From Flavobacteriales bacterium UBA852 (GTDB lineage Bacteria > Bacteroidota > Bacteroidia > Flavobacteriales_E > Vicingaceae), in NCBI GenBank assembly GCA_002295925.1, contig DBGO01000016.1:3933-67932 (forward strand): 64,000 bases of DNA. The letters are read 5' to 3'. Shown piece by piece: positions 52,974 to 61,889 of the stretch (positions within the stretch are counted from its first letter, which is position 1; every line of letters starts with the position of its first letter). The position numbers and the translations under genes were made by a program. The notes under the pieces were generated by a model, which made no database searches, had not been told where the DNA came from, and worked only from the letters and a program-made list of their open reading frames with translations.

Positions 52974-54105
52974 TTTTATACAGATAAATTGCACTTGCTA
53001 TTCCTGAAATTATCAATAATGTTGATATAATTTGCGCTTGTGTGGCTTCAATGCCCAAAAAGTGATATTTTGGATTTATACGAATTTGTTCGATTAAAAA
53101 GCGCTCGATTCCATTAAAAATCAAATAAATGGAAAATAATAATCCGGGAATTTGTATTTTTTTTCTGATAGCCCAAAGAATAAAGAAAATAATGGTGCTC
53201 ATTACAGTTTCGTAGAATGGTGTAGGCCAAGCTTTGCCGGTAATGCTTTCATAACCTTGGTTGGCAAAGTCGGTTTTTAGGTCAATACCCAAAACATTGT
53301 TGGGATAATCGAACGCCCACATCCAATCGGGCAGGAACGAAAGCCATTCGGGTTTTGGAGCATCGTTGGGTAATCCCCAATCGCCGTCGCCGGCAAGTTG
53401 ACAACCGATTCGTCCGATAGCATAAGCCAATATAAGAGCAGGTGCAGCAGCATCAAGCAAATGTTTTAGCGAAATGTGTTTTTTCTTTGCATAATAGACT
53501 ACCGAAAAGCCTCCGACAATCAGTCCGCCGTAAATGCTTAAACCGCTGAACGAGAGTAATGCGCCAACCGGGTCGGCTGTAAATTCATGAATATTTTCTA
53601 AGTTATGAAAAATTTTAGCACCCAAAATGCCTGATATAGCGGCAATCATGGTAATGTTTCCGACTAATTGATGCGGATAAATTTTCACTTCAACATATTC
53701 GGGTTTATCTTTTTTCTGTTTTTCTTTCTCTTTGTATTTACTGTAAGCTGCAATGGCTCCACCCAATAATCCGCCCGCAAAACTTCCTTGCATGGAAAGA
53801 ATGTATTGTTGCAGTTGTGGTGCTATTTCGCTGTAATTGAGCATGATGCCTAAAACTTTAAACCCCAGTATAAAGCCAATGGCAAAATTTGACAGTAATT
53901 CTCCTGTAGATGCTTTTGCTCCAACCAATTGTTTTTCGGTAATCGGTTGTAACAGTCCTTCTTTTTCTTTTCTTTTCAATTCAATGGTCAGCAAGTAGTT
54001 TCCGGCCAAAAATGCCAATGCGACCATAGTTCCAAACATCGGAATGGGTAAAAATATATCGGTGCCGAATAAATAATTGATTAAATCACTCAGATAGGGA
54101 AACAT
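52942..54105 (-). CDS. lgt: Prolipoprotein diacylglyceryl transferase
   Basis: Lgt moves diacylglycerol from phosphatidylglycerol to the lipobox Cys of prolipoproteins in the inner membrane; several such lipoproteins are encoded nearby. The 387-residue protein has about seven to eight membrane segments. The signature region is AYAIGRIGCQLAGDGDWG (the Lgt G-R-x-G-x-x-x-x-G-D/E-W-G block), with SIYGGLIVGGFSVVYY before it and NGIERFLIEQIRINPKYHFLG at the C-terminus. It is longer than enterobacterial Lgt (about 290) owing to insertions around residues 125-145 and 245-280, as I recall for Bacteroidota. Confidence 0.93.
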   Translation of the reverse strand: MFPYLSDLINYLFGTDIFLPIPMFGTMVALAFLAGNYLLTIELKRKEKEGLLQPITEKQLVGAKASTGELLSNFAIGFILGFKVLGIMLNYSEIAPQLQQYILSMQGSFAGGLLGGAIAAYSKYKEKEKQKKDKPEYVEVKIYPHQLVGNITMIAAISGILGAKIFHNLENIHEFTADPVGALLSFSGLSIYGGLIVGGFSVVYYAKKKHISLKHLLDAAAPALILAYAIGRIGCQLAGDGDWGLPNDAPKPEWLSFLPDWMWAFDYPNNVLGIDLKTDFANQGYESITGKAWPTPFYETVMSTIIFFILWAIRKKIQIPGLLFSIYLIFNGIERFLIEQIRINPKYHFLGIEATQAQIISTLLIISGIASAIYLYKNGKKQETRII

Positions 54106-54122
54106 AATTTTGTATAATAATG

Positions 54123-54995
54123 TTAAATAATTTTATAATTTTTGAATCGTCCGATTTCTTTTCCGGTGATTTTTTCCAGCGTATTGACAAAGCGATGTTT
54201 AAGCTTTGGTTTAGCGGCTTTTGTAGGGTCATAATTTACCTGCCAATCTACTTTTGCTATTCGTTCTTTCATCACTTCGGGATGTTCACCGGTAAATTTT
54301 GTCAACGAATCAATTTTTGAATAATCAAACACATTATTTCCTTTCAATTTTTTCTCAATATATTCGTCATCGTGCCATAGTTTTTCAAACTCTTCGCGTT
54401 TTTTCTGTTGAATTTCAGGTGATTTTACCCAACCGTAATGGTAGATAAGCGCATCAACATATTTGCAATTCAAAACTCGTCCGTTTTTTCTGAAACTCAT
54501 GGCATCTTTCCAACTTCTGATAGTTTTATCGTTTCTAATTACACGAACTTCCTTTTTCATCCATTTACGTGAATCGGCAATATAGTCGTAGGTGCCGTAA
54601 AAATTTAAATGTTCAAAAACCAAACCTTCAACCCGTTTATCATCTAAATATTGTTCCATTGCCTGTTTGATTTTTGGCAAATCTTTCTCTGAAAAAACTT
54701 CATCTGCCTGAATGTAAAAAGCCCAGTCACTGTCGGGCGAAACGGCATCAAATGCTTTGTTTGTTTCTACGGCAAGTACTTTTCCGCCTTCGCGCAAAGA
54801 ATCGTCCCATACAGTTTCTATTATTTTTATTTTCGGACTGTTTATTTCTTTTACCTTTTCCAAAGTGTTGTCTTCGGAATTGCCCACGGCAACAACCATC
54901 TCATCTACAATAGGTAATATGGACTTTATCGATTCTATAAAAGGATAGTCAAATTTAACTCCGTTTCGAACTATTGTAAAACCACTGACTTTCAT
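54123..54995 (-). CDS. GT2-family glycosyltransferase
   Basis: A 290-residue GT-A glycosyltransferase. It opens VSGFTIVRNGVKFDYPFIESIKSILPIVDEMVVAVGNSEDNTLEKV, has the donor-binding DSDWAFYIQADEVF (the D-x-D-like element is QADE) and EHLNFYGTYDYIADSRKWMKKEVRVIRND, typical of the 'TPR/GT2' ADP-heptose-like and WaaE-type group. No membrane segments. It is 15 bases downstream of a polysaccharide deacetylase gene and upstream of lgt, so a lipid A/LPS-core or cell-surface glycan role is likely; sugar and acceptor are unknown. Confidence 0.87.
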   Translation of the reverse strand: MKVSGFTIVRNGVKFDYPFIESIKSILPIVDEMVVAVGNSEDNTLEKVKEINSPKIKIIETVWDDSLREGGKVLAVETNKAFDAVSPDSDWAFYIQADEVFSEKDLPKIKQAMEQYLDDKRVEGLVFEHLNFYGTYDYIADSRKWMKKEVRVIRNDKTIRSWKDAMSFRKNGRVLNCKYVDALIYHYGWVKSPEIQQKKREEFEKLWHDDEYIEKKLKGNNVFDYSKIDSLTKFTGEHPEVMKERIAKVDWQVNYDPTKAAKPKLKHRFVNTLEKITGKEIGRFKNYKII

Positions 54996-55010
54996 TTGTT
55001 GTTGAATAAT

Positions 55011-55748
55011 TTAATGCGTATTTAACAAAGTAAAGATATTTTTCTTTTTTAAATACTTGCCTGACGTTTTATTTTTAAAACTGTAAATGTTGGTTTTTGG
55101 TGATATGTTTATTCTTTTGATACAGAATGTATCGGTTCTGAAATCTTTCGCACCGGCATTTGTAGATACGGCATATTTAAAACCGGATTCTTTAACAATT
55201 TCTTTAACATTATTGTTAAATGCGCCGTAAGGATAGGAAAAACTAAAAACAGGTTTGTTTAGCAACTGTTCCAAATCATTTTTACATCCTCTTATTTCGT
55301 GAAAAACATTGTCTAATGCAATTTCTGTGAGGATTGGGTGCGTTTGAGAATGTCCGCCAAACTCAATGCCATATTTATCCATTTCCAGAATTTCATCTTT
55401 GTTCAGCAATGGAAAAAGAGGTTCGTATGGATGTTTTTTCCAATTATTGAATTTTTTTTGAGTAACAAGAAAAATAACAGCTTTAAAATTGTATTTTTTT
55501 AGTAGAGGAAAGGCATATTGATAATTGCACTTGTAACCATCGTCGAAAGTCAGAATAACTTTTTTTGAGAAATCTGTGATATTTTCTTCTTCAATATCTC
55601 TAAATGTAATAGTATCAAATCCTTTTGTTTTTAAGTATTTCAGTTGATTTTCGAAATTTTTGAGCGAAACAAATATTTTGTCTTTGCCTTTTTCTGCATT
55701 TCTTGAAATAATTCTATGATATGTCAGAATGGGCAATTCGTACATCAT
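55011..55748 (-). CDS. Polysaccharide deacetylase family protein
   Basis: A 245-residue NodB-type (carbohydrate esterase 4) deacetylase. YHRIISRNAEKGKDKIFVSLKNFENQLKYLKTKGFDTITF is the common N-terminal part. Motif 1 is VILTFDDGYKCNYQYAFP (catalytic and metal Asp pair). Motif 2 is GGHSQTHPILTEIAL (metal His pair, H-x-x-x-H). FSFSYPYGAFNNNVKEIVKESGFKYAVST is the last core motif. No signal peptide is seen, so it may act inside the cell on a lipid-linked sugar. The adjacent GT2 gene suggests a shared glycan pathway. Confidence 0.92.
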   Translation of the reverse strand: MMYELPILTYHRIISRNAEKGKDKIFVSLKNFENQLKYLKTKGFDTITFRDIEEENITDFSKKVILTFDDGYKCNYQYAFPLLKKYNFKAVIFLVTQKKFNNWKKHPYEPLFPLLNKDEILEMDKYGIEFGGHSQTHPILTEIALDNVFHEIRGCKNDLEQLLNKPVFSFSYPYGAFNNNVKEIVKESGFKYAVSTNAGAKDFRTDTFCIKRINISPKTNIYSFKNKTSGKYLKKKNIFTLLNTH

Positions 55749-55775
55749 GTAAAATTAAGCACAAAAATGCAAAAA

Positions 55776-56186
55776 TCAATATTCTATGTCGAGTGGTAGA
55801 GAAAGTAACCAATTAAAAGCACTGTCATAATCGTTGTTAAAGATTTTTACAGGGTCGAACGGTTTGTGAAATTTTAGGTAAAAATCAGCAAAGAGTTTAT
55901 TCGCTAAACTGTTTACTACAATGGCTTGCCCTTTACGTAAATTTCTTACTTGAGGGTCGTTGGCAAAAAAATCGCGTGCTTCGGTTGTTAAGTCCCCTCG
56001 AATATCCCTACTGTCAATTAGTGATTTAAAAGGTTTCTTTCCGGCTAATTCTACATAAACTTCATCAATCATTTGAGCATCCTTTTCTGTAACAATAATA
56101 TCATCTTTAAATTTCAGCTCAATGATTTGGTCTTGCAAATAGGTAATGGTTGCAACCGGTAATTCTATTTGTTTTTTTGAAGTCAA
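55776..56186 (-). CDS. STAS-like (DUF7793-type) protein
   Basis: 136 residues with the strand-helix order of STAS/SpoIIAA-like domains: IELPVATITYLQDQIIELKFKDDIIVTEKDAQMIDEVYVELAGKKPFKSLIDSRDIRGDLTTEARDFFANDPQVRNLRKGQAIVVNSLANKLFADFYLKFHKP. It resembles small Bacteroidota STAS-fold proteins of unknown partner; no clear phosphoacceptor Ser is identifiable. It heads the minus-strand run that ends with dacB. A 17-bp palindrome (56198-56214) lies in the gap to the divergent gene. Confidence 0.7.
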   Translation of the reverse strand: MTSKKQIELPVATITYLQDQIIELKFKDDIIVTEKDAQMIDEVYVELAGKKPFKSLIDSRDIRGDLTTEARDFFANDPQVRNLRKGQAIVVNSLANKLFADFYLKFHKPFDPVKIFNNDYDSAFNWLLSLPLDIEY

Positions 56187-56197
56187 GTTTCGTAAAC

Positions 56198-56214
56198 TAT
56201 ATTCGACGAATATA
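56198..56214. promoter_or_regulatory. 17-bp perfect palindrome in a divergent promoter region
   Basis: TATATTCGACGAATATA is a perfect palindrome with a central A, placed 11 bases from the STAS-like gene start and 78 bases before the divergent ATG at 56292. It looks like an operator for a dimeric regulator; no regulator gene is adjacent. Confidence 0.4.
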
Positions 56215-56262
56215 TGATAAATTTCGATGAATTAAAAATTTTTTATTTATTGATGAATGTTT

Positions 56263-56270
56263 TACTTTTG
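56263..56270 (+). promoter_or_regulatory. Candidate -7 box deciding the start of the outer-membrane protein gene
   Basis: TACTTTTG (TAnnTTTG) lies 21 bases before ATG 56292. It would lie inside the longer ORF beginning at 56214, so it supports the ATG at 56292, which also gives a clean signal peptide. Confidence 0.45.
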
Positions 56271-56291
56271 CAAAAACTAAATTTTAAAGAA

Positions 56292-57713
56292 ATGAAAAAA
56301 GCAATTGCATCAGTATTGTTATCCTTGTCGATGGCAAGTATGGTAAAAGGACAAAGTGAAATGAGTGTATTTACGGCAACCGGAAGAGCAGGAGTTGCCA
56401 CGACATTTGTTACCGATTATCAATCCATTGGAATTAATCCGGCAAATTTGGGGTGGAGTCCAAAATATGAAGGAAAAAAAGTAACACTTTCATTATTAGA
56501 AGGCAGTTATTCTGCATTTTCGGGTGCTTTATCCAAACCGGAATTTCGAAATTCCATTATGAATTATAATTCCGACTCGCTTACACACGCTGAAAAAGTG
56601 CAAGCGGCAAGAGATTTTATTGAACAAGGTTTGGCAATAAATGCCGATATTATGGCATTAGGATTTTCTATAAACTTAGGTAAAGCAGGTGGTGTTGCTT
56701 TTATGATTCGCGACCGCTTTCAGTGGTATTCAATTGCCAATGAAACAACCTCGCAAATTATGTTTTTGGGATATAATGCACCGTATTTTGATACAACAAC
56801 AGTAGATGCTAATAACGACACCGTAGGTATTGCTTCCAATCCTAAAATGTATAGTGAAATTTTGGATGGATCTAAATTTAAACTGTCTTGGTACAGAGAG
56901 TTTGCTTTAAGTTACGGTAAGCAATTTATTGACGGAGAAAGTTTTAAACTATACGCCGGAGCAGGAGTGAAGTACATTTCAGGTTTGGCTTATATGAATA
57001 TAGAAAGTGAAAACGGAAAATTTACTGCCTTTTCGGCATTAACGCCCGGGTTTGATATTAATTACGGAGCTGCTGCGGTTAATAATCCGTCAACAGTTAC
57101 TCAATCGGGTAATTTACCCAATTCGGTTGGGCACGGTTTAGGATTTGATTTAGGCGTGAGTGTTGAGATAAATGAAAAATTAAAAATAGGAGCCTCAATT
57201 ACCGATATTGGTTCAATTACTTGGGACGGTAATGTTTATCAAGCTTCTGATGATACTTTAATTTCTTTAAAAACGGAAGGATTTAACAGTTACAATTTGT
57301 TTACCGAAGCAGAAAATTTTGTAGGCGAAAATGGTGTATTTACATGGACGGGAGTGCCTTCTGTGAAAACGAATTTACCGACAAAGATTCGATTTGGAGC
57401 TAGTTATGAATTAATTGAAGATAAATTAAATATGGGATTGGATATTGTTTCGCCAATGAATCAAGTTTCAGGAAATTTTGAAAAAATGTTGATCGCTTAC
57501 GGATTGGATTTTAAAATCTTGAAATGGGCTACAATAAGCACCGGATTTTACAACGGTGGAAATTACGGGTTTAATATTCCGGTTGGGTTAACAGTAAATA
57601 CATCAAGCGGAAGTTGGGAAGCCGGTATTGCTTCGCGAGATGCGGTAACATTCTTCACTAATAACAATCCAACATTATCTTTGGCATTTGGCTTTTTACG
57701 TATTAGAATGTAA
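56292..57713 (+). CDS. Exported outer-membrane barrel protein, DUF5723-like
   Basis: The start is ATG 56292 (MKKAIASVLLSLSMASMVKGQ signal peptide). The 473-residue mature barrel opens ATGRAGVATTFVTDYQSIGINPANLGW, and the 'x-x-I-G-x-N-P-A-N-L' phrase is typical of this Bacteroidota outer-membrane family. Many Gly/aromatic strands follow (FKLYAGAGVKYISGLAYMNIES, GLGFDLGVSVEINEKLKIGASITDIG, KIRFGASYELIEDKLNMGLDI). It probably forms a FadL/PorV-like barrel; transported substance unknown. Its 3' end overlaps the convergent GT2 gene by 18 bases. Confidence 0.75.
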   Translation: MKKAIASVLLSLSMASMVKGQSEMSVFTATGRAGVATTFVTDYQSIGINPANLGWSPKYEGKKVTLSLLEGSYSAFSGALSKPEFRNSIMNYNSDSLTHAEKVQAARDFIEQGLAINADIMALGFSINLGKAGGVAFMIRDRFQWYSIANETTSQIMFLGYNAPYFDTTTVDANNDTVGIASNPKMYSEILDGSKFKLSWYREFALSYGKQFIDGESFKLYAGAGVKYISGLAYMNIESENGKFTAFSALTPGFDINYGAAAVNNPSTVTQSGNLPNSVGHGLGFDLGVSVEINEKLKIGASITDIGSITWDGNVYQASDDTLISLKTEGFNSYNLFTEAENFVGENGVFTWTGVPSVKTNLPTKIRFGASYELIEDKLNMGLDIVSPMNQVSGNFEKMLIAYGLDFKILKWATISTGFYNGGNYGFNIPVGLTVNTSSGSWEAGIASRDAVTFFTNNNPTLSLAFGFLRIRM

Positions 57714-58916
57714 GCGGTCGTAATGACGCATAAAATCCAGTAAGTCGGAATTATCAAAAGCTGCTTTCAAGTGCGAGAGCAGCTTTTTTGTTTCTTGTTC
57801 CACCGGTTGATTGGGGTAAAAATTATCTCTTGAATAATGAATAAATTTTAATACTTTAAACGCATTAAACCATTGATAAAAGCGTTTTTCAAAAGAATTG
57901 AAATTAGGACTGTTTGCTGTTATTTCTTTTAATTCCTCATTGAAATTTATTTCTTTTAAAAAGGCAGAAATACTCGCCGGTAAATCAACATGAACTTTGT
58001 TGTAAAGCTTTTCGATGTTGTCAAAAAATAGTTTTAAATCAATAAAAGACTCAAAAGCATATGTGTAATAATTTGAGTTGTCATTTGAAATAATTTCAGC
58101 AATGGCTTTTCCAGTTCCGAAAGGTACACGCGTTGAAGTTCTGGGCGATGGATAAACCGTACAAGTGTTTATTTCTATCGGTTTGGAAAGTTTACACATT
58201 TTCTGTAAGAAATAAAAATCTTCGCCGGCTTTGCGTTTATTCATTCCACCTTGTTTGCAATAAGCCCCTGCCTTTACTGCCATACTGCTACCCACCGTGT
58301 AAACGGCAAAAGGGAATCCTGTGTATTGAAGAGCATTTTTATAATAGCGCAAATGGAGTTCGTAATGGTAAATGGCGCGGTAAATATCTTGCGGGTATTC
58401 ATTGCCGCTAACCGGATGTTCAAAATATACCGTGGCAGTATCTTTTTCAGGAGAGTGAAAATGCTTGAAAATTTCAATAAGATAATTGTCTAAAACCGTG
58501 CAATCGGCATCGAGGCAACAAATAATGCCGTTGGGGTGGTTTAATCTGCGGACGGCTTCGTCCATTCCTAATTTTCGTGCATACCCGACACCTGCGTGCT
58601 TTTTCGGGATATTTTTTTCATAATGCACTAAAAATTGAAGTTTAGAGGTGTTATTTTTTTTAGCAAAATCAACCAATTCACGGTAGGTTTCTGCATTCAG
58701 TTGCTTTACATTTTCTTCGGCTGTTTCGCTGTCGTTAATGATGATAATTACTTCTATCCCTATATTTGGTAAAATACATTGTTTTATACTTTGTAAAGTT
58801 TGTAAAGCGTTGGGCTCGTTACAACAAGGTATAACGATGCACAGAGCTAAATTTTCGGGAGTCTTTTCTTGAAATAAAGCTTTGTTGATTGAGAAATATT
58901 CCAAATAAAGGTTCAT
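57696..58916 (-). CDS. GT2-family glycosyltransferase
   Basis: A 406-residue GT-A protein. LALCIVIPCCNEPNALQTLQSIKQCILPNIGIEVIIIINDSE opens the fold. GIICCLDADCTVLDNYLIEIFKHF carries the D-x-D metal motif, and YTVGSSMAVKAGAYCKQGGMNKRKAGEDFYFLQKM is the acceptor/ED motif region. No membrane spans. The start codon overlaps the pdxH stop by one base (TAATG). Substrates are unknown. The last ~6 codons overlap the end of the convergent outer-membrane protein gene. Confidence 0.87.
   Translation of the reverse strand: MNLYLEYFSINKALFQEKTPENLALCIVIPCCNEPNALQTLQSIKQCILPNIGIEVIIIINDSETAEENVKQLNAETYRELVDFAKKNNTSKLQFLVHYEKNIPKKHAGVGYARKLGMDEAVRRLNHPNGIICCLDADCTVLDNYLIEIFKHFHSPEKDTATVYFEHPVSGNEYPQDIYRAIYHYELHLRYYKNALQYTGFPFAVYTVGSSMAVKAGAYCKQGGMNKRKAGEDFYFLQKMCKLSKPIEINTCTVYPSPRTSTRVPFGTGKAIAEIISNDNSNYYTYAFESFIDLKLFFDNIEKLYNKVHVDLPASISAFLKEINFNEELKEITANSPNFNSFEKRFYQWFNAFKVLKFIHYSRDNFYPNQPVEQETKKLLSHLKAAFDNSDLLDFMRHYDRLHSNT
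57766..57797 (+). terminator. Rho-independent terminator embedded in the convergent GT2 gene
   Basis: AAAAGCTGCT (57766-57775) pairs perfectly with AGCAGCTTTT (57788-57797) around a 12-base loop, followed by further T. It ends the plus-strand gene (stop 57713), yet lies wholly inside the coding sequence of the minus-strand GT2 gene. Confidence 0.75.
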
Positions 58917-59569
58917 TAAGGTGCCAAGCGTTTAATTTTCCATTGGTTATTTTCCAATACATAAACAATTCTGTCATGTAATCTATTCGGACGACCTTGC
59001 CAATATTCAAAATAATAGGGTTTTATTATATATCCGCCCCAATGTTGTGGGCGGGGAACCGGTTTATCTTTAAACTTTTCGGTGAAATATTTTACACGTT
59101 CTTCCAAAACTGTTCTGCTTTCAATTACTGAGCTTTGTTCGCTTGCCCAAGCACCAATCTGACTTTCTCTGGGACGTTTGGCAAAATATTCGTCCGATTT
59201 TTCTTTAGGTGCTTTGTTTACCGTGCCTTCTATTCTTATTTGTCTTTCCAGTTCTGCCCAATAAATATTTACGGAAATATATGGGTGGACTTCAATGTCG
59301 TGCCCTTTACGACTCAAGTAATTGGTGTAAAAAATTAATCCGTTTTCGGAAATATCTCTTAAATAAACGACTCTTGAAGAGGGTTTGCAATTATTGTCAA
59401 CCGTGGAGACAGTCATTGCATAAGGGTCAAGAATTTGTGAGTTGACTGCCTCTTCAAACCATTTGGCAAATTGGTCAAACGGCGACTTTTCAACATCATT
59501 TTCGCTAAGCGATTGTTTCATGAAATCGCGCCGTATTTCGTTTAAGTAATTCTGAACATCTTCAATCAT
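58916..59569 (-). CDS. pdxH: Pyridoxamine 5'-phosphate oxidase
   Basis: PdxH oxidises pyridoxamine or pyridoxine 5'-phosphate to pyridoxal 5'-phosphate with FMN. The start is ATG 59569; a GTG at 59596 would add nine residues before the usual N-terminus. The 217-residue enzyme has DPYAMTVSTVDNNCKPSSRVVYLRDISENGLIFYTNYLSRKGHD, VNIYWAELERQIRIEGTV, YFAKRPRESQIGAWASEQS and the C-terminal EYWQGRPNRLHDRIVYV ending RLAP, all family signatures. It is followed by a GT2 gene with a one-base overlap. Confidence 0.97.
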   Translation of the reverse strand: MIEDVQNYLNEIRRDFMKQSLSENDVEKSPFDQFAKWFEEAVNSQILDPYAMTVSTVDNNCKPSSRVVYLRDISENGLIFYTNYLSRKGHDIEVHPYISVNIYWAELERQIRIEGTVNKAPKEKSDEYFAKRPRESQIGAWASEQSSVIESRTVLEERVKYFTEKFKDKPVPRPQHWGGYIIKPYYFEYWQGRPNRLHDRIVYVLENNQWKIKRLAP

Positions 59570-59702
59570 AAGCGGTAAAGTATGAAAAAATGACACATTT
59601 TTAATAAATATTAAAGGTTATTCTGACAAATACAGCAGTTTATCAACAATGGAATAAAGTTTGAAAGAAATTTAATAAATTTAAAATTTAAACAAATATA
59701 CT

Positions 59703-60302
59703 ATGGAAAATACACCTTTAAACATACTGAATTACAAAATTTCCGAATTAAATAAATTAAAACCCAAAAAGGGAAGAGTGTTATTGGCTGAACCGCTTAT
59801 GCAAGACCCGTTTTTTAAACGTTCTGTGGTATTGCTTACCGAATATGAAGAAAACGGAGCTTTCGGATTTATACTGAACAAACCTACAGATATACGCTTG
59901 GATGAAGTTTTGCCTGATTTCCCCGAGTTTGATACAACTGTTTATTTGGGTGGACCTGTAGAAAATGATAAATTATTTTACATTCATAATCAAGGCGAAT
60001 ATATTGATGGAAGTGTGAAGATTAAAAACAATTTGTATTGGGCTGGAAACTTTGACCAATTGAAAGAAATGATTGAAAATCAACAAATTTTTCCGAATGA
60101 GATAAAGTTTTTCTTGGGTTATTCGGGTTGGGGTAAAAAACAGTTGGATATGGAATTAAAACGTGAATCGTGGTTGGTTGATGATATTAGTGAAGAAGAT
60201 ATCATCCGTTCGGATAAAGATTTGTGGTACAAGGTATTGCAAAAAAAAGGTGGGAAATATAAAATGTTAGCCAATTTCCCTGAAAATCCTTCGTGGAATT
60301 AA
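59703..60302 (+). CDS. YqgE/AlgH family protein
   Basis: 199 residues. The family core KKGRVLLAEPLMQDPFFKRSVVLLTEYEENGAFGFILNKPTDIRLDEVLPDFPEFDTTVYLGGPVENDKLFYIHNQGE is followed by IKFFLGYSGWGKKQLDMELKRESWLVDDI. The family is widely conserved and of uncertain biochemical role. The N-terminal ~20 residues (LNILNYKISELNKLKP) are an addition common in Bacteroidota. Its stop overlaps the end of the convergent aminotransferase gene by 4 bases. Confidence 0.95.
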   Translation: MENTPLNILNYKISELNKLKPKKGRVLLAEPLMQDPFFKRSVVLLTEYEENGAFGFILNKPTDIRLDEVLPDFPEFDTTVYLGGPVENDKLFYIHNQGEYIDGSVKIKNNLYWAGNFDQLKEMIENQQIFPNEIKFFLGYSGWGKKQLDMELKRESWLVDDISEEDIIRSDKDLWYKVLQKKGGKYKMLANFPENPSWN

Positions 60303-61153
60303 TCCGTAATTGATTTATTTAATTCATCAATAATTTTTTGTGCATAGAAATTCCCGTAATCTTTGCCGGGGATTTCTTTCACCCATTGAATACCGTTAAT
60401 GGCGTTTGAGAGCCAAATTTCATCTACTTGTTGCAAATTACCTTGAACCAAAGTACATTCAAAAACCGTCATTCCCATATTTTGGGCAATTTCAAGAATT
60501 TTTTTTCTCATTGTACCTGCAACACAACCTTCATCAAGCGAAGGCGTATACAAGGTGTTGTTTTTAAAGAGGAACAGGTTTGAAGAAATTGCTTCACACA
60601 AACGGTTGTTATGATTCAACAGAATTAAATTGTCTAAATTTTGTTTATTAGCATCAATTCCCGCTAAAACAAAGGGGAGAGCATTTGCCGTTTTTATTCC
60701 TTGAAATAAACTTTTTGGCAAAGTGAATTTTTTGCAAACATCTATTTTTAATCCATTCTCGTTGAGTGAAAATAAGTTGTTGCTCAATGGAAAAACTTCA
60801 ATTAAAAATGATTTGCTATTCGTTTGCGGAATGTAATTACCGCCATCATTTCTAAAAATAGTAAGGCGCATTCTTCCGCCTTGATTAATGTTGTTTTTGT
60901 TGATAGTTTCCTGAATTTGCTCTGCCAAATAACGAAATGTAAAATTTGGCGTTTTTTCAAAACCGAGCAATTGCAATCCTTTTTTTAATCGTTCAAAGTG
61001 AGCCGTTAAGTTGAAAGGTTTTCCATTGATGATACGGATGGTTTCAAATAATGCATCACCATACCGGAAAGCTCGGTTTTGTGAAGTAAAAACCGGTTCG
61101 TTTTGTTGTATGAATTCACCATTCAGGTTGATATAAAGTGATGTCTCACTCAT
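60299..61153 (-). CDS. Aminotransferase class IV (PLP-dependent)
   Basis: 284 residues of the BCAT/DAAT/ADC-lyase fold: FTSQNRAFRYGDALFETIRIINGKPFNLTAHFERLKKGLQLLGF, the PLP-Lys region LFQGIKTANALPFVLAGIDANKQNLDNLILLNHNNRLCEAISSNLFLFKNNTLYTPSLDEGCVAGTMRKKILEIA, and LSNAINGIQWVKEIPGKDYG. The family covers branched-chain, D-amino acid and aminodeoxychorismate (PabC) enzymes. Tail-specific residues do not let me choose; a PabC-like role in folate synthesis is plausible, with no pabA/B neighbour. Confidence 0.88.
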   Translation of the reverse strand: MSETSLYINLNGEFIQQNEPVFTSQNRAFRYGDALFETIRIINGKPFNLTAHFERLKKGLQLLGFEKTPNFTFRYLAEQIQETINKNNINQGGRMRLTIFRNDGGNYIPQTNSKSFLIEVFPLSNNLFSLNENGLKIDVCKKFTLPKSLFQGIKTANALPFVLAGIDANKQNLDNLILLNHNNRLCEAISSNLFLFKNNTLYTPSLDEGCVAGTMRKKILEIAQNMGMTVFECTLVQGNLQQVDEIWLSNAINGIQWVKEIPGKDYGNFYAQKIIDELNKSITD

Positions 61154-61262
61154 GAATTTTGAAGATTAAAAAAGTAAATTTATTTATTTCTACGAAAGTT
61201 ATCGGATTTTGTTTGAAATAAATTGAAAGACAGTCAGGTATTTAGATGGGGATACCTATTTG

Positions 61263-61889
61263 TTAACCGAAAAAATCCTTTATTTGATTAATAAAAATGA
61301 AAAAAGATTGTGGAATTACAATAATGGTAAAAGCGATTCCGAAGAGTGCACCTGCAAAATGTGCATCGTGTCCGATACCGTCAGCGGCACGTTTGCTCAT
61401 ATAGTATTCGTAAATAAGGTATAATGCACCAAAAATAAACGCAGGAATGCTGAAAAAGGGAAAGAAAATAAAGGTAATGCCTTGCAGCGGAATAAATAAA
61501 ATACTGCTAAAAACTACTGCCGATACTGCTCCGGAAGCACCTACGGCATTGTAAGTGTAGTCGTTTTTGTGTTTTTTTAATGCCGGAAGTGATGCGGCGA
61601 TCAATCCGCCTAAATAGAGCATAATGTAAAACATATATCCGCGAGGACCTAAAAAGGACAGGTAAAGTTTTTCTGTTAAACTTCCGAAAAGATAAAGCAC
61701 ATACATGTTTATAATCAGATGAAAAATATTGTTTTGCGAATGAATAAACCCATGAGAAATAATACGATACCATTGTTTTTTTTCGGTGACCAAATAAGGA
61801 CTGTATAACAATTTGTAATAAACATCACTATTACTATTTGCATACAAAGAGATTAAAACGGTTATAATTATTATTCCAATGGTAATCAT
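61263..61889 (-). CDS. Rhomboid family intramembrane serine protease
   Basis: A 208-residue six-helix membrane protein. RIISHGFIHSQNNIFHLIINMYVLYLFGSLTEKLYLS is the typical first loop and helix 2 (His-x-x-x-Asn variant). The catalytic Ser is in YNAVGASGAVSAVVFSSILF (G-x-S-G), and the His in HDAHFAGALFGIAF, the last helix. All catalytic features are present, so it should be active on membrane-segment substrates. Its start overlaps the preceding gene by a base. The downstream gap to the aminotransferase is 109 bases and holds no gene. Confidence 0.93.
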   Translation of the reverse strand: MITIGIIIITVLISLYANSNSDVYYKLLYSPYLVTEKKQWYRIISHGFIHSQNNIFHLIINMYVLYLFGSLTEKLYLSFLGPRGYMFYIMLYLGGLIAASLPALKKHKNDYTYNAVGASGAVSAVVFSSILFIPLQGITFIFFPFFSIPAFIFGALYLIYEYYMSKRAADGIGHDAHFAGALFGIAFTIIVIPQSFFIFINQIKDFFG

